Shown here: in pieces, positions 13,109 to 27,538 of the stretch | Layout: every line of letters starts with the position of its first letter | Numbering within the stretch: position 1 is the first letter of the stretch | Assembly: GCA_022605955.1 (NCBI GenBank) | Contig: JAKCOZ010000041.1 | Coordinates: 4,905,001 to 4,969,000, forward strand | Direction: 5' to 3' | Source of the DNA: Rallus limicola | Taxonomy: Eukaryota; Chordata; Aves; Gruiformes; Rallidae | DNA length: 64,000 nt | Translations under genes and position numbers: made by a program | The notes under the pieces: generated by a model | What the model saw: the letters and a program-made list of their open reading frames with translations, nothing else | Told to the model about the DNA's origin: nothing | Database searches by the model: none

Positions 13109-16100
13109 GGATTAGGAAAAAGGTATTTGAGCCAAACCTTGAAAACAACTCATCATTTTCTCTTGGAATATATGATCACAGTAACATGGCATTAATGAAT
13201 GTCTGTGCTACACAGGAAAAGAGATGCCTGGCAACCCACGCAAACATTAGTTGGCCTTTCCTGCAGGCTCTTCTTACCATTTCTGACCTTTTGGCTCTGC
13301 ACGCTTCAGGGTACCCCTGTGAGAGTCCAAATCATTTCTACAGGCCAACAATAATGTGGCTCAAAAGTGTAGTGGTGACCCTCTCCTGTTCAGCAGTGCT
13401 TGAACACCCCTGTTCAGTAACTGGAACGACTCACAGGTCCTCTCGTACAGCCAGCAAGAACACTTCATGAAAGAAAAGCATCCTTAATGCTTGTTGGTGT
13501 CACCCTGCGGAGCACAGGTTACCTTTTCTTTACCCCCATCCCAAACACTGCATCCTTTCATTTTGGCACAAACTAAACTCCTAATGCTGGAGAAACAATG
13601 GTTCAAAGCTGTCATCTCTAAACCCTTAAAAAAAATAATCACTGGTTGATGGAAGATTGCATCATTATTACCACTTACATTTTGGATTATGACGAGCATC
13701 TGCAGTACAGGGCAGTTTCTTTAAACACCTGCAATCCAAAAGTGGGAATTTATTGTGCAGATTTATTACGAAATAAGAGCAACTGTGAGCCACTGGGGAG
13801 CAGCATTCACAACCTGGCCTTTGCAACTTGCCAAGAGAGATGCAGTTTGGACCCATTCCTCAGATTACTACTGCCCACACAACATCCTAACTCATTCTCA
13901 GGTGGATGCAAATTACTGCTGTATCAATCCTGTTAAATCTAATTAGAGTTCTAGCAGTATTCATTGGTATCTCATCCTACATCCTAATATTTCTTCCTAT
14001 TTTTATACAGTGCAGAATCTTACAGCTACAAAAAACAACCCCAAAATCACAAATATTATGGTAAAAGTCCAAACCCCCTAAATTAAAGGGGTTTAAATAA
14101 ATGGGCAACGTGCTGCACAGATTATGTACTGCAATGTATTTTGAAAACAAAAATTCTAAGCTGAAAAGCCAGATGGCAAGCACCCAGGAACCCAGTCACT
14201 GCCTGAGTGGAAAGCAAAACTTATCTCTCAGACTGAAATAAACACATTTGATAAAAAATGCTTCACTGCCATCAAATGTGCGTCTCCAAGACAGGACGTA
14301 TTACTACAAAAGCAAGCTGATTGGAAAGTAACTTACACAGGAGAAAAAACAAATATATTTCTGATGTGTTTTACCGTACTCTGTGCTCATGGAAGACTTG
14401 GACTGGCCCATGTTGTAAAATACTCTGTGAGCCAGGGGATGTTACTACAAGTTCACTGTGAATGATGGGGTAGGTCTGCACACAGGAATCAACACCTGCA
14501 CAACCACACACCAAGTGTGAGTGAATATACTCAGTTCAGTATATATTACCCTCTGGAAGCACATGCTGTTCTAGTTCATCCACATCTCTTGGAGCAAGCC
14601 ACGGGGTGAGGCCTACGATATGTTTGTTACTGGGGGGTACAGGGGACATGTCTACAGTCCCTCAAATTCTAGAGCTAAAGTATCTTTCAGAAGGCCTTCT
14701 GACCAGGAAAAAAAAAAAAGTTCTTCTGTCATGTAAACTATTTTTTAGTGTAATTTAATGCAATTTTAGTACTTCTAAGCAGTGGATTCTGAGGGATAGT
14801 TCATTTCAAGAGATGTTGAATCTCACCCTGGCTGACCCAGTGTTACACAGCAGGCTGGTTGGCACTTCATGTGTCTCTGGCAATTTAAGCACTTCCCTCC
14901 CTTCACTGCTGCATGAGGCCTATGGCTACACTGTGAGCTTAGCACTAGTGGTTAAAGGGTTAGTTTGTCTTGTACAGAGTGTGGATGTGAACCCAAAACT
15001 GGTGTCTTCTTACAGCCATTGGTGAGAGGTGCAAGTAAACAGTGTGATGTGTTACTTCCACTGGAAGCAAGCTAATGCACGAGCCAAGCTTCTTCCTCTC
15101 AAAAACCTGCTAGTGAAATATACCAGGCAATGCCCCACAGCAAACAGGGACCAGAGAAGAAATCCTCTCAGTATCTGAATGTTGTTTCAATGATATTTTA
15201 CTTGTATTTATTCTTGCTTTCTGGTTTAATTATTGTCTTTGATCTCCTTCCTTCTATCATTTCTGACTGGAACTCTGTCTTTCTCCACTCTACCCTGAAC
15301 CAGTGCCGCTTTGTTGATGGCTTATTGTTTACTGCATTTCTCGCCTGCATGTCTTCCTATTGCAAAATCAATACAGTATTTGGATTTGAAATAAAAAGTG
15401 AGTGGCAAAAGTGCTTTATTCTGTAGCTAATAACAGTAACATATTATTACTTTTTATGCCGAATAAAAAAATGCACACTCTGATAGCCAAGGCAAAACCA
15501 CAGTACGGTTCTCAGAAATAAACCTAATGCCAAAAGCACCGTGCAAGTTAAGCACCCCATGACTGACATTACTAGCCATGATACTCAGTTTTATGTACAC
15601 ATCCTGTTCACTAATGTTACAAATTGAACAAGGGTTGAATACAGAGCACATCGTCTCACAATTTACCTATGTGTCTACAGGAATAGCAGAAAAAACAGCT
15701 GGAACCCAAAAAACTTCTAAATGACACATAACCAGAGAGATTCTATGGAAGCAAAATTCCCAGAGCCAGTGACTAGGGAGAACAGCGTAACACCCCACCA
15801 TACATGTAGAGCCCTGTTGCCAAACAACGAGAAAAATGGGGCTGTTTTTTGCATAAAGCAACTGGGCAAAACCAAACCAAGCCAGCTGGGAAGGCTGTGA
15901 TGGGAGGATGGCTGCTTCGGCATGAGGGCAGGAGTGGAGGAAGGAGCAGGTAGTGTCCACAGCCGAATAGAAGAAGGGCACTCAAGAGTGAGAGAGGATA
16001 GTTTAGTTCAGTTGAAAAAGAAGCTATGATGCTGAAGCCATCAGGGGAAAATCTTCACTGATAAACAGAAGCTTACCACTTTTTGGTATTTGGGGTTTTG

Positions 16101-17935
16101 TGACTATGTTACCTTACTTAAAGTATAGCTTTACGTAACTATATGTGAGTACTACATTTGAGAAAACCCATGTCTAGGAGCTGGGACTTAAGAAGATTTA
16201 TAGTTCCAACATAGTAATCACTAAAACATTTAGCTACATGCATGTATCTGTGTATGTAAACATACATAAATATATACACAAAAATATGTATATAATATAT
16301 GTATTGTACATACTTGCATAGAGATCTTCTGAAGCTTAATTAACAAGTAATGCATCATAATGATCTTATCACTGAAATTATCCAACCTCCAGTGGAGATC
16401 TCATTTTATCATGTCTTCCATCACTGATGTGAAGGTAAGCCTGCTGATACCCCCAATTTGGGGGGACAGCCTACCCTCCCGGCCCCCCAGTTGGATGCAT
16501 TCAAGCAAATGCATCTTTAACTGACTTTATTTATATTTGTCATGTGTACCTCAAACTGTTGATACCATACTTAGAGAGTCAATTCAGCAAGTCTCAGTGC
16601 CTTATTAATGTTTGGAGAGACACACCAATTAAGCAGCAAACCCTATTTTCTTTATACCAAAGTACAGTCAGCACTGGATAAAGTATTTCTCATTCTTACT
16701 GTAAACTTTCAATGTGCTGATATATAACTCTTAGACTGTTAAAGCAAAATATTTGTCTTACATAAAGGGGCAAATACTGTCTTTTCAGGACAAAATTTTG
16801 CAGAAATGGTCTAGAAATAGTTAATTCAATGTAGACCGAGTCCTTAGAAGGAAAATGGTGTTAATAATTACAGGAAAAATTAGATATAGCCACATTTAAA
16901 CAAATGCCACATAAAACCCATTCGACCATCTGCTATAACTGTCTTAGGGTAGAATGCTGGCAGATCTTGCATAATCATCTGCATATGACAGATAACTTTA
17001 GCCAAATCTAAATAAAAAAAACCCTCCATGTTCTGATACTTATGAAGGAAAAAAAAACCTCATTAAACTGCTTTGCAAACTTACCAAATATCTGAAATGC
17101 TGTTTAGTTATTAATACTGGCTGAATTCCATAAAAACTATTGTGTTACAAACACAAAAAAGAAAGGCAAAACACAGTACCCTTTTTTTTTTTTACTGTTT
17201 TCTATGTATTTTGAAACATAAACTGTTCTACACAGAATTTCTTGTGTATTTTATTCCCTTAAACCTTTTAAAAGCAGTGGATTAGAAAAACCATTAACTC
17301 CTAAAACACTCTTCTACCTCTCAACTACTCTACAGCACAAGGAATATTTCCTTCTATAGCTTAATGCTCTGGGAAGTAAGAGATTCAAACCACTTCTGGA
17401 AAGGTTTTTTGAAACAAAAATATCCACAATTGGTAAAGGCTGTCCTTGGAGGACATGTGGGGAAGTTTCTTAATTTATAAAGAAATCTGTGCAGTCATAC
17501 CCCATTTAACTACGTCAGTTTACAAGTCATTGTTTAAACAGTGCACAAAAAAGTGCATTACAATGAAACACGATCAGTACTGTCAGTCATCTCTGAATAA
17601 TACAAATGTTCCCTCAAACCACCTTCTACAAAAAAGGGGGGAAAAAAGAAAAATAAAAAGTCCAAGTTACTTGAAGATCCAGCAAAACAAATATTGTTCT
17701 TGAAGACAATTGAATTTTCTAGTTCTTATTCTAAATGCATGATAGAATTAAAATTGACTGGAAAGATCTGATTTTTCTTAAATATGTTGTAACAGCTGAG
17801 AGGGAATAGACAACCTGGTAAACAAGTTACCTTAAAAAAACAAAAAAATAACTGCCCTTCAGGATCAGCTTAACTGGAAGGACAGCACTCCATAATTAGG
17901 TCTGCCCAATTAGCCATACTGTAATGTCACCACAC
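13109..17935. other. single-copy non-coding stretch
   Basis: No gene recognised. A low-repeat block at 13640-13990 contains TAATTA-type sites and looks enhancer-like. An AT microsatellite-like tract lies at 16241-16320. Several short ORFs (up to 141 codons at 13045-13470) show no family resemblance. Confidence 0.55.
16241..16320. repeat. AT/CATA-rich simple-sequence tract
   Basis: Degenerate (TA)n and (CATA)n sequence, visible as repeated tatgta/catacat units. Confidence 0.7.
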
Positions 17936-18175
17936 TGCTCCAGGGAAGGGCAGCTGGAATCACAGCCTACTGGAGGTAGGAGAGGACCCTGGAGGCCTCC
18001 AGCCCATCTTCCTGCTCAAAGCAGGGTGAACTTCCAGGTTCCTCCAGGCTGCTCCACATGGTGTTCAGTGAACCTCTGTTGATCTCCAAAGTGAGTGCCC
18101 AGCCTCTCCAAGGTGTTCCCAAGCTCACCAGCCCAGCTGGGATTCCCTGGGTCACAGCTTTTTTGCTGTGCACCT
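17936..18175 (-). mobile_element. CR1 LINE fragment, 3' region, degraded
   Basis: The order of motifs matches the reverse complement of a CR1 3' region: ggaatcacag near the end, then ggtaggagaggacc, the ctcaaagcagggtgaactt stretch and ctccaaggtgttcc. CR1 is the dominant avian LINE and copies are usually 5'-truncated, as here. Only remnants of reading frame remain. Confidence 0.7.
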
Positions 18176-18937
18176 CTGGGTTATACCCCTCCTCTTTTGG
18201 TAGACAAAAACACTACTAATCCTAAATAGACCTTGGAATCCTTTAAAATAAATGCTATGTGGGTAGAAATAAATACATGACCTAACATAGTTTTATCTAT
18301 GACCTAACACAGTTCATTACTTGATTGTTCCACTTACTGGTCTAAAACATGACTGAATCACTACAGGGCTCAAAGCAAGGAGTACTCATCTGTCAAACAT
18401 AAAATCCCAATGAGGAAAACTAACCTTTCAACCAAGTGTCCATGCTAAGCTTATTTCCACATTGTCTTCTTGAATTTCACAGCACAATTCATTTCCTAGT
18501 CCTGCGCTCTGAGTATTATTTTCAAACACACCACAAGGTCAGGAGCACTGAAAGCCTCTCAAGGTTACTGACACGTCTACAGCCCGAGTAAGATCATACC
18601 TAGTTTCCTCTTAGGAAAAATAGTTCTCCTTATCAGCTTGCATTTGGGAACTGAGTAGCAAACTGGTAAACACATACAGCCCAGTGTAACAAGTGTCCTG
18701 CTAGCATCCTTACCACAGACCCCTTCACAGCCCAAATGCATCAGCTAGCACTTCTGGCCAGAGAACCTCTGAAATAACTGCTGGAATGCCCGCTGTACTG
18801 GATGCACCCCCAAAAAGGGTTGAAAAGGAAACTGGGTTAACGTTTGTCTTCTGACAAGTACAGAATCCAAACTCAGCCTGAACATTTACTCCCACAAAGA
18901 ACTGGCATAACTACTAATATATTGGTGTGTTCCCTTC

Positions 18938-18954
18938 TTTTTTTTTTTTTTTTT
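18938..18954. repeat. poly-T run
   Basis: Seventeen consecutive T. It lies about 80 bp left of a CR1 tail but is not part of it, because CR1 ends in an octamer repeat rather than poly-A. Confidence 0.85.
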
Positions 18955-19032
18955 AAGTATTGGAAAAGAGGGCCCCAGACTCATCATGGGGAATCACAAA
19001 TGTACTCTACAGGTACCCAGTAAGAATCAGAT

Positions 19033-19112
19033 ATATAGAATCACCCAATCATAGATGCTTTGGGTTGGAAGGGTACCTCAAAGATCATCTAGTTCCACCC
19101 CTTATGCCCCCA
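19033..19112 (-). mobile_element. CR1 LINE 3'-end fragment (about 80 bp)
   Basis: Reads tagaatcacccaatcata, then gggttggaagggtacctc and aagatcatctagttccacc, the reverse complement of the very 3' end of CR1. It is truncated to less than 100 bp. Confidence 0.8.
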
Positions 19113-22100
19113 TATCGTGGGTTTATTCCTGAGTTTCCCAGATTGATTTGTGACTGTTAGTGTCTGCCCAACAGGTAAAATGAGAATGAAGAATTTAAGT
19201 GGCTCTAAAGAACCTCCACAGCGACTGGTTTGCACAGAGCACTGTAAAGCTTTCTGATAAAATTATCGTTTTGTTGCAAAGCGTTTTAAATTGAAATACA
19301 CACTAAAAAGGAACACACAGATAAAACATAAATAAAGGGAGGACAGAGTCAGGGAAGAAAAGCAGAGAGAAGATTACTATTGATGTAGCAGTTGGCAACT
19401 CAAGTGTACCAAATGCCACTGCTGCCCCGTGTTCCACAGGCTTTACATGGAGTGCTAAAAATAAGGCTCAAATGGAACTGTTAGAGTAGGATGTACTATC
19501 CTACTAAAATACACACGAGATGGCTTGGAAGAGAGAAAAAAAAATGTGATCAAGAAACTTGAAAAAGAGTTTGGGATCAGGTCCCCAGAACAATCTAATG
19601 TAAACGTTAGCACCAAAGACAAGCAACAAAAGACATTTCGAGTTCAGCATCACTGGAAGAGTGTAATGAAACTGGATCCGTGGAAAGGCAAATAACTCCA
19701 AGCAACAGCTTTGTTATTGCAATTTTCCCTTGGATAATTTTACTGCACAGAGAACAACTTAATTCCTACTCAGAATGACTGCCCATTAGACCGATGGCTA
19801 TTACTGCTGTCACCTACAAAAACTTTGCTGTGCCAGAGAAAATTCCAGAAGTATTCCCTACAAACAACAGCACCACTTTGTCCTAAGCCGTATTTCACCC
19901 ATCTGTGAACTAGAAAAGTTAAGACCACTTTCAGCCACATCCAGCCAACTCCCATCCAACCCACACTGTGTTATACATGGTGAATCAAGCCCAGGCAAGT
20001 AACAGCAGTCAGCTGTAGGATGTAATGCCAACATTCATGTCACCCTCACTACAACTGGCATGTGTGCTCTACAAGGTCATTATTCACATTATTGCTAAGC
20101 AGATCAGTGCCATCAGCTGCAGCACCAGGCAGGATCATCCATGTGCACCAGGTACTGTTAATTTCTCAGGTCTTCGATTCCAGTTTCTCCAGGCTTCAGT
20201 GCCTACCACTGGTTCAAAAATTCAGACACATCCCGAGTGTGAGAGCTCATTCCTTATGACAGAGCTATTGGGATGCAAGACAATGAGGCAACCAAGATTC
20301 ATTCCTTCCTCCACCGGTCTAATAAACCCTCTGAAGAAAATGCATTACCAAGGTACAAGTAACGAGGCAGCTTCACCACAGAGAGCTCAATTCTGCTACT
20401 AGTTCTCTTCAGTTAGTTTTCAAAGTTATTTACCACAATGACAAGAAATAAAAGGACATGCACTGAGTTAGTAAGCTGAAAGCAGTATTTTCTCTCTACC
20501 ACATCCTACACCATCATAAAAGGAGCAACCGGTGCACATGAAAACTCAAAACCAAACAAATCCACATGTGCAATAGTTTGGGAAGCAGATTACAGGCACC
20601 AGAAGAAAGTGACACATTCTGTTAACTGATGATGTTCCCCCCATCACTGACACCACATCAGCTTACCACTGTAGCTTCATTTAGGCACATTATTGTTCTA
20701 ATAAATGGATACATACAAAATCATGTCTTAATTGACAATTTAGAATAATCCTTAGATAATGAGAACCAGTAAGAGGGAAAGTGATGCTGTAATGACTGCA
20801 TCAGTTATCAGGGAATGCATTAGGAAAGGTCCTCCCTGAGACCAATGGAAACAAATAATAAAACCACAAGTCCCAGCACAACGCACTTTGACCCCGTATT
20901 ATCTTTCCACTCAAGTATACTCCAGGCACTTTGCAGGGAGTGTGCAAATTTGATGAAGTGGTTGCTGTTGATTAAATCAGCTTAGCAGTGCCCAGGGTAA
21001 TTGTTTTGCGCATGCAGATGGCTGAAGACATTCCACTTTTTAAAGATCTCACAAAAAAAACGATGTAGAAGTTTGTTCTAACAGTGATTCATAGCTTTGT
21101 AATTTCTACTCAACTAATGTCACAAACCTGAGATTGAAAGTCCTACAAGCCCTGTTATTTCCAGCACTTTCAAAGTTAGCTCCTGCGATGTTGGACCTTA
21201 AAGCAGTTTTTCTCTGTCCATTCCTCTGATTTAGCAAAGTAGGTCACTGTCACCTCAATGCCTTGCTTTGATTCCCCCACCTTGTCTTTCATTTAATGAC
21301 TACCCAGTGGAATGATTCGCAGTGCTTTCTGTGCAGATTAACTCACCCTAGACTGTCTGCAATGAAACAAAGCTGAATTAGAACTTCCAGCAGGATCCAG
21401 GCTAACAGAAATCCCAACTTTAAAAATTGTATCTCCCTCCTCTGCAAACATACTGATGTTTTTGTGATTCATAAGGTTTGCATGTCAGTTACATTCTGGA
21501 AGACATTTCATCTTTAAATGAAGTATTTTTCCTAATAACAAGAGAATTGGCTACAAGACCATATAAATTCTATTTACTACATCAAATATACAATGATGTA
21601 AGATCAACATAAAGGCATTGGGAAAGCCATTTATTTCTTCATCACACTCAAACCATTTTTCTATTGTAGTTACAGTATTCCACACCCATTATTTCTTTGC
21701 AAAACACTGCAGTGACTGCTGCACCTCTTCTCCAAGCACAACTGTTTTAAAAGGACTGTGACTTGATCAAAACATGCAAATGTATAAATGTAACTGCAAT
21801 TAATTTCAGGCCACTGTCTATAATCTAATTCCTCTATTACTGTCACTAGTACCCTAAATACATCGAAATATTTATCTCTATTAAAAAACTTGAGACTCTG
21901 TGCTTCCTAAACACCTACTTAGAGAGGTCTCTGAAACACAGGAAGACAGACGTCCATCACCTGAATTCTGGTCACAGAGCACAAAGTGACTAAGCCAAAC
22001 CTGGGTGCTGATATACTAGTGTCGTTGCACTTGTTTGGGGAACCCCATCGCACCTATAGGTAGCTGCTCAACTCTTCTAAGGCCACCTCTGCTCTCAGAA

Positions 22101-24709
22101 GCTTTTCAGGATCGGAAAAGCTTTCAGATCTCTTTCCCTTGCTGCTCATTCAGAACTCAAACAAGAACCTTATGGCCTCACACAACTTCTCTGCTTCTTT
22201 TCACCTCTCCCTTTCCCCACCCTGCTTCTTCCTTTTGTCCACATCCCCTTTGCAGAGAGTATTGTTCCTTACACAATGGTTCAGCCCCACAGTGATACCA
22301 AGTACCTCTGTGGCCTTAACCTTAAATATCCTTCTGGGAAATTTCTATCAACCCATCTCATTAAAATAAAAATATTAGTTAAGGTTATCCTAACGAAATG
22401 CATTATACTTGACACACAGAAAATTACTAAAATTGATGTCCTGTTTTCCAGGGCAGGGGTGCTTTTATTTGGCAATGCATTATTTATGTAAGCTATGAGG
22501 GCCCTGCAAACTGATACTGTAGAATAGGTACCCACTGCACTGACAACACTTCCCGTATCTGAGTCCGTATCGGAACACTGAGCACAGCTCCCTGGCCCAT
22601 CCTCATCTCAGCCTTTGGCTGGGAATAGCAGCAATGGTAACTGGGAAAACACAAGGTGCTTTTACATGCAGGCGTTTTTGAAGCGATGACCCAGAAAGCA
22701 ACATTTCTAGTGTCCCAATCCTACTTAATAAGCTGTATTATGCTGCCATGAATATTTAAATATTTCAAATTACTCAAAATTATTCAGAAAATCTGTATCT
22801 TTCCTGAGTAAAGTAACATTTCTACCTGTTTTCTGCCCATAGCCATTGGAAACAAAGGAGGATCCTAAAAACAAAGACAGAAAAACATGCAACTGCAGAA
22901 TATCAAAATATTTTAATAGGGTATCATCTCAGGGGAAACAAAAAATCTGCTATGAAACAGATTCACCATTAATTTATATGATTTGACTACATAAAATAAC
23001 GTTCAAATCTGGGACACAATTTAAACTGGGACAAGTAATCATTTTTTAACCTAGATTCTGTCAATTCGCCTCAGACATTTAATTATTTTTTAAGAGCAAA
23101 TGTTCAATGACCTGTCACAAGATACAGCAGCAAAACATTCTGAAATGTTCAGTATTTTCTTCTCTCCATATCAAGCACTGCCACAAAAACTATCACAGAG
23201 GAAAGCTGAATGGGACAGCAACATCAAGAGAGCTCACATAGTTAATGGCCACAGGAAGACTAAGATATTAAAAATTAAGAAGCACAAAAAGAAAGGCTTT
23301 TCTGTCAATACCTTCCTGGAAATGGAAAGCCGGATTAAAAATAAACTTGCAATCAACTAAAGAATTTACAAAAAAAAATCCTTTGCCTATCTGAGAGCAC
23401 AGGCTGCAGCACCACAGCTAAAAAATTGATGATTATAATGATGATGGAGCCTGATTCCTACAGAGAATCACGGGTTAAGTTCGAGTTCATGTGCACTCAA
23501 AGGAGAATAGGGCCAAGATTTGGCCGTATTCCCTTTCTCAGATGGTTTCATGTGCAGGTTCAGAGCCTCGGGACATGCCATAGGGACACCTGAACCGAAA
23601 TGCACAGTCACATAGACACGAGCTACAACTCTTACACAAAAACAGGCAAGCTCTTTGCATTAACATTACCTGTAATTTCTAATTATTATTAAGGGCCTTG
23701 GAAAGTTTCGTGTCACCAACCAACAGCATTGGGGTTCTAGTATTTTAGAACAAGTTCTTTCCTGTGGTTTCCCAGTGTGGTTTACCAGCAAAAAGACCCC
23801 AAATTATCACAGTCCCAGAACACTGCATGAAGCAGCTGGGTCTTTTGCATAATTTTTTGTGAGACAGCCAAGCACAACGCTCTTAAATTTTCCTACAAGG
23901 TAATAACACCAGTTAGAGCAGAGCTCCTGCGTGCTGTTGACTGCCTCTCCCGTGCTAGTGGCCTTCACCATCACCTCTGGTCAGTTCTAATTTCAGTCCC
24001 TCTGTAGCTCCCTTTCCCCTTTCCCAGATAGCGCTCATGACCTTGCAGTCATTGTGGATTCTGAGCTCTCTCCTGAAACACCCATCAATCATGTAATTAA
24101 AGTCTTTTACTTCCACTTTAGGACTGTAGCCAGGTTGAGACATATGCTACTTAGGCATTTTATTGAAACATTAATTCAGCGCAGACTTTTGTTTACCTCA
24201 TCATAATTACTGATTTTCCTTTGCCCACATGTCTTTCAGCTATGGGATTTTAACACTTGCTGTGTGCATGGAATTTAAGCTAGAGCCCTTGATACCAAAG
24301 CCTTCCTATGCCATTGCCCTCATACTAAAGGTACAGTATTGTCAGGTGGTTTGAAAATCTAGATGGTGGATCCCTGTTCTAATTCATCTCCTTTCAGATG
24401 ATGCCCTTAGCAGTCAGTTCATAATTAATGTTTATTAGGATTACCATCAGCAGTTCTGAGCCACAGAGGGCAAAAGGGCAGGAGGGTTTCTACACAAGAA
24501 GAGCTCAGCTGCTACATGGCCGCATCATGCACCAGCCACATATGTTCTGTGATCAGGTTACCAGGCACATGTAACTGTTGAGTAAAGATCATGGGATCAC
24601 ATGGTGACAGGTGAAATGGCAGTGATGTATGCATGCACAGCTTTCCAAGTGCTGTTGTCTTTACAAAAGCAGAGTGAAGGGAGGATGAATCTCTGCTCAG
24701 GACCACACT
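19113..24709. other. single-copy non-coding stretch
   Basis: No gene or interspersed repeat recognised. Short ORFs (maximum 125 codons at 20025-20402) lack family resemblance. Low-repeat blocks around 20900-21070, 23640-23730 and 24150-24270 look enhancer-like by motif content (see findings). Confidence 0.55.
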
Positions 24710-25270
24710 TGTGCCCTGGTTTCAGACAGGACAGCGTTAATTTCTTTCTAGCAGCATGTGGATGCTGTGTTTGGGAGTTGGGATGAGAGCAGTGCTGGTT
24801 ACGCACTGATGGTTTAGTTGCTGCCCAGCAGACAGGGACTTTTCTGTTGTTCATCTTGCCCTGCTAATGAGAAGGGGAGGGGGCACCCAGGAAGCTGGGA
24901 GGGGACACAGCCAGGACAGGTGACCCAAACTTGCCAGAGGGCCACTCCATACTGTGATGCCATGCTCAGCATAAAGACAGGCTGGTGAGGGGAGGAGTGC
25001 ATGGCTCCAGGACATGCAGTTTGGGGACAGGACAGCTTTGGGATGGCTCTGAGTTGTATAGCTGCAGTTGTGCAGTTCAGTGAGAAACTACACCATGTAT
25101 CACCAGTTTTGTGCATTTTGCTTTGAAGTCTGGTTAGTGTTACTTCTCTCTGCTGTCCCAGCAAACTGTCCTTATCCCAACCCACCTTTGCCTTTGACTC
25201 CCCTTTCTTTTTGTAACTGTCTTCCCTCACTCCTCCCTTTCCTCCATCCCCCTGCCCTGGTGTGAGGGGA
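24710..25270 (+). mobile_element. solo LTR of an avian ERVL-like family, copy A
   Basis: Begins tgtgccctggtttcagacag and contains the family landmarks gctgggaggggacacagcca, ctccatactgtgatgccatg and ctgtccttatcccaaccc. The same landmarks in the same order occur at 47972-48530, so the two are members of one family. A degenerate TATA-like stretch (cagcataaag) sits near 24968. No internal viral genes flank it, so this is a recombination-derived solo LTR. Its 3' end is worn and the boundary is approximate. Confidence 0.75.
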
Positions 25271-27538
25271 TAACCTGATAATCAGGCTGGAAATTACAGC
25301 CACAGGTTATAATACCAGATTTTACATACAGCCAGATGTCATAGGTGTTATACCCAACCAATGAACTGCAACACAGATTAGAGGGTGCTGCCTCCAGAAA
25401 CCACAGGCAAAATTCCTTTGTGTTACACATATGCCAAAATACAGAAAAAGAATAAACACAAAAAACCTCTATTAGATCATGATCCCCTGAGATCTGTTCT
25501 TTATTACCATAAAACTGACCAACAATGACTGCAAACAGGGACAAGTTCCCACAACCACTTAACAAGCAAGAGTAAAGTGCTGCTTAAACCATCTCCTCAC
25601 ACCACATCGGTATTTCATTGCAGGCAAGGGACAGTTATCATCTAAGCCTTCCACAGCTTTTAAATGTCATAAAACAGTAATTATTCAAAACAAGCCTCTA
25701 ATCAAACAACTAGAATACTTTTTTTTTGTAATTTTATTTTCTGCCCCCCTTTTACAGAGAAACTGATACTTGCCCAGCATACAGGGCAATCCCTATTATT
25801 TCTGCAGCACGTGAGCATCACGTTCCTTTTTCCTACCTGTGCCTTGAAATGAGTTCATGAGCCAGCATCATGAACAAAGCACCAGAGAAAACCTCTTTAA
25901 AATATGCTGGTCTGTAATTCCACTTGTGTTTACATATTCTTTTTTTCCTGAAATTTCCACTTTTTTGAAGTTAATCTCAAAGTGAAAAAAAGAGGGTAAG
26001 TCATTACATTTACAGTGAGGGAGTCGACATGTAAAATCCAGATAGAGGGTGTTTAAAACAAAACAAAACCATGATCCAGAGTGACTTCACCAACGGATGC
26101 TGAAGACAAGGACAAAAGGCTCACTGGGAACCCGGTTCACACTGACAGAAATCAATAGCACCGGCACTGACAGTACACAAACAATACTCCACAGTGGAAA
26201 ACATTCGGACAAAGGCAGGGATCTATAAAGAATTCACAGTTTATACCTAACAGTTGGCATGCCTTCAGGTTTTCCCTACAGCAGCCCTTTTCCTCTGTAC
26301 AACCAGTACTTTTTTCCTCACTTTGTGACCCGAGACTCCAAGAGCAGCATTTAACGAGGAATGCACAGCAAGGGCCCCTCAACTACACATACAGCTTTGA
26401 GATGGGGATAAAGCTCAGGGCTGCCCAATAAACGTGGTGTATCCAGGTGTCAGAGCAGTCCCCACGTGTGCCCCCTCCCTCTCCCCATGGCTTATAAGAA
26501 CTCAGCAAACCAGACGAGGAGGGAAGCTCACCGGTCCAGCTGAAGATGCTGTCACCAGGCCACCCACCAAGCAGACTCAGCTGCTGCCCCGAGCCTTACC
26601 ATCCTCATCTGATTCCTCACCTGAGCATTAACATAGGCAGGGATCCCAATAAATTACTAGGGGCACCTGGGGGTTCGTCTCATTAAAATGTTACCGCAAT
26701 AGCTTTTTCCCATCTTATGTTTCACAAGGTAATGTAAGTAACCCTGCATCTCCTTCAGCAGTTTGCTGCTGGAAGGATGAATCCAAATCCAAAATTGCCC
26801 ACAAGAGTTCTTGCATAAATTTGTCATGTGTCAACAACTCCACTGCAATGTTATGTTAAATTAATTTTCCATTTATAATAAAATATCCATTCAAGCTCAT
26901 ACTTGATGGCAAATACTCCTGAAAACAGTCTTTGGATTTTACTACATTAGCATTAAAACTGAATGGAGCCCAGGAAGAATTCCATGGTCAGCACATGAAA
27001 TCACAGCCTGCCCCACCTCAGTAGGCTGCAGTCACTTCTGTTTGTTCATTCAGTCAGTATTTTTCTCTGGACACAGTTTCCATGCACATATTGCAGTGGG
27101 ATAGGAAGAGATGGCCACACGCTGAGCTCATGCAGACCCATTTTGTCAGGGGGCAGGAACTTGTGCAGGGCACCCAGCAGTGTGGGACGAAGAGAAACTA
27201 AGAGAATTGTGTCATTTGGTATTTAAAAAGAAACAATCCTCTAATTATTTTTTTAAATACACAACTGTAGTAACCACTTTGAAATTCTACAACATAGTCC
27301 AAGTGTTCAAATGCACATCAACTTGCTCATGCAGTCTGTGTAGATTAGCTGGAATGAGACCCTGTTCTATGACTGATCACTCTGGAAATGTACCTGGCAG
27401 TGAAAGACAGGGATATTTCCTTCTCATAGCACGAGCTCATTTAACATTTTACTGAATTTCTTTTGTAATAGTTAAGAACTCTGGTATTATGTGTTTTATT
27501 TTTCTCACATTCATTTAAACTGATCGAGAACTTTGTGA
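25271..27538. other. single-copy non-coding stretch
   Basis: No coding exon or repeat recognised. ORFs are at most about 110 codons and show no domain. Probably intronic or intergenic. Confidence 0.6.

Noticed and set aside
13045..13470. 141-codon plus-strand ORF
   Set aside because: No domain, no splice or promoter context; opposes part of the other long ORF, which suggests a local shortage of stop codons.
16393..16434. 14-codon plus-strand segment ending at AAG|GTAAGC
   Set aside because: Poor acceptor and no neighbouring exon; typical intronic decoy.
17085..17120. 36-nt minus-strand in-phase segment (PVLITKQHFRYL) with donor GTAAGT
   Set aside because: The acceptor (TTTATGGAATTCAG) has a weak pyrimidine tract and the exon is very short. 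Chance is the better explanation.
24814..25230. 138-codon minus-strand ORF
   Set aside because: It is antisense to a solo LTR and shows no domain.
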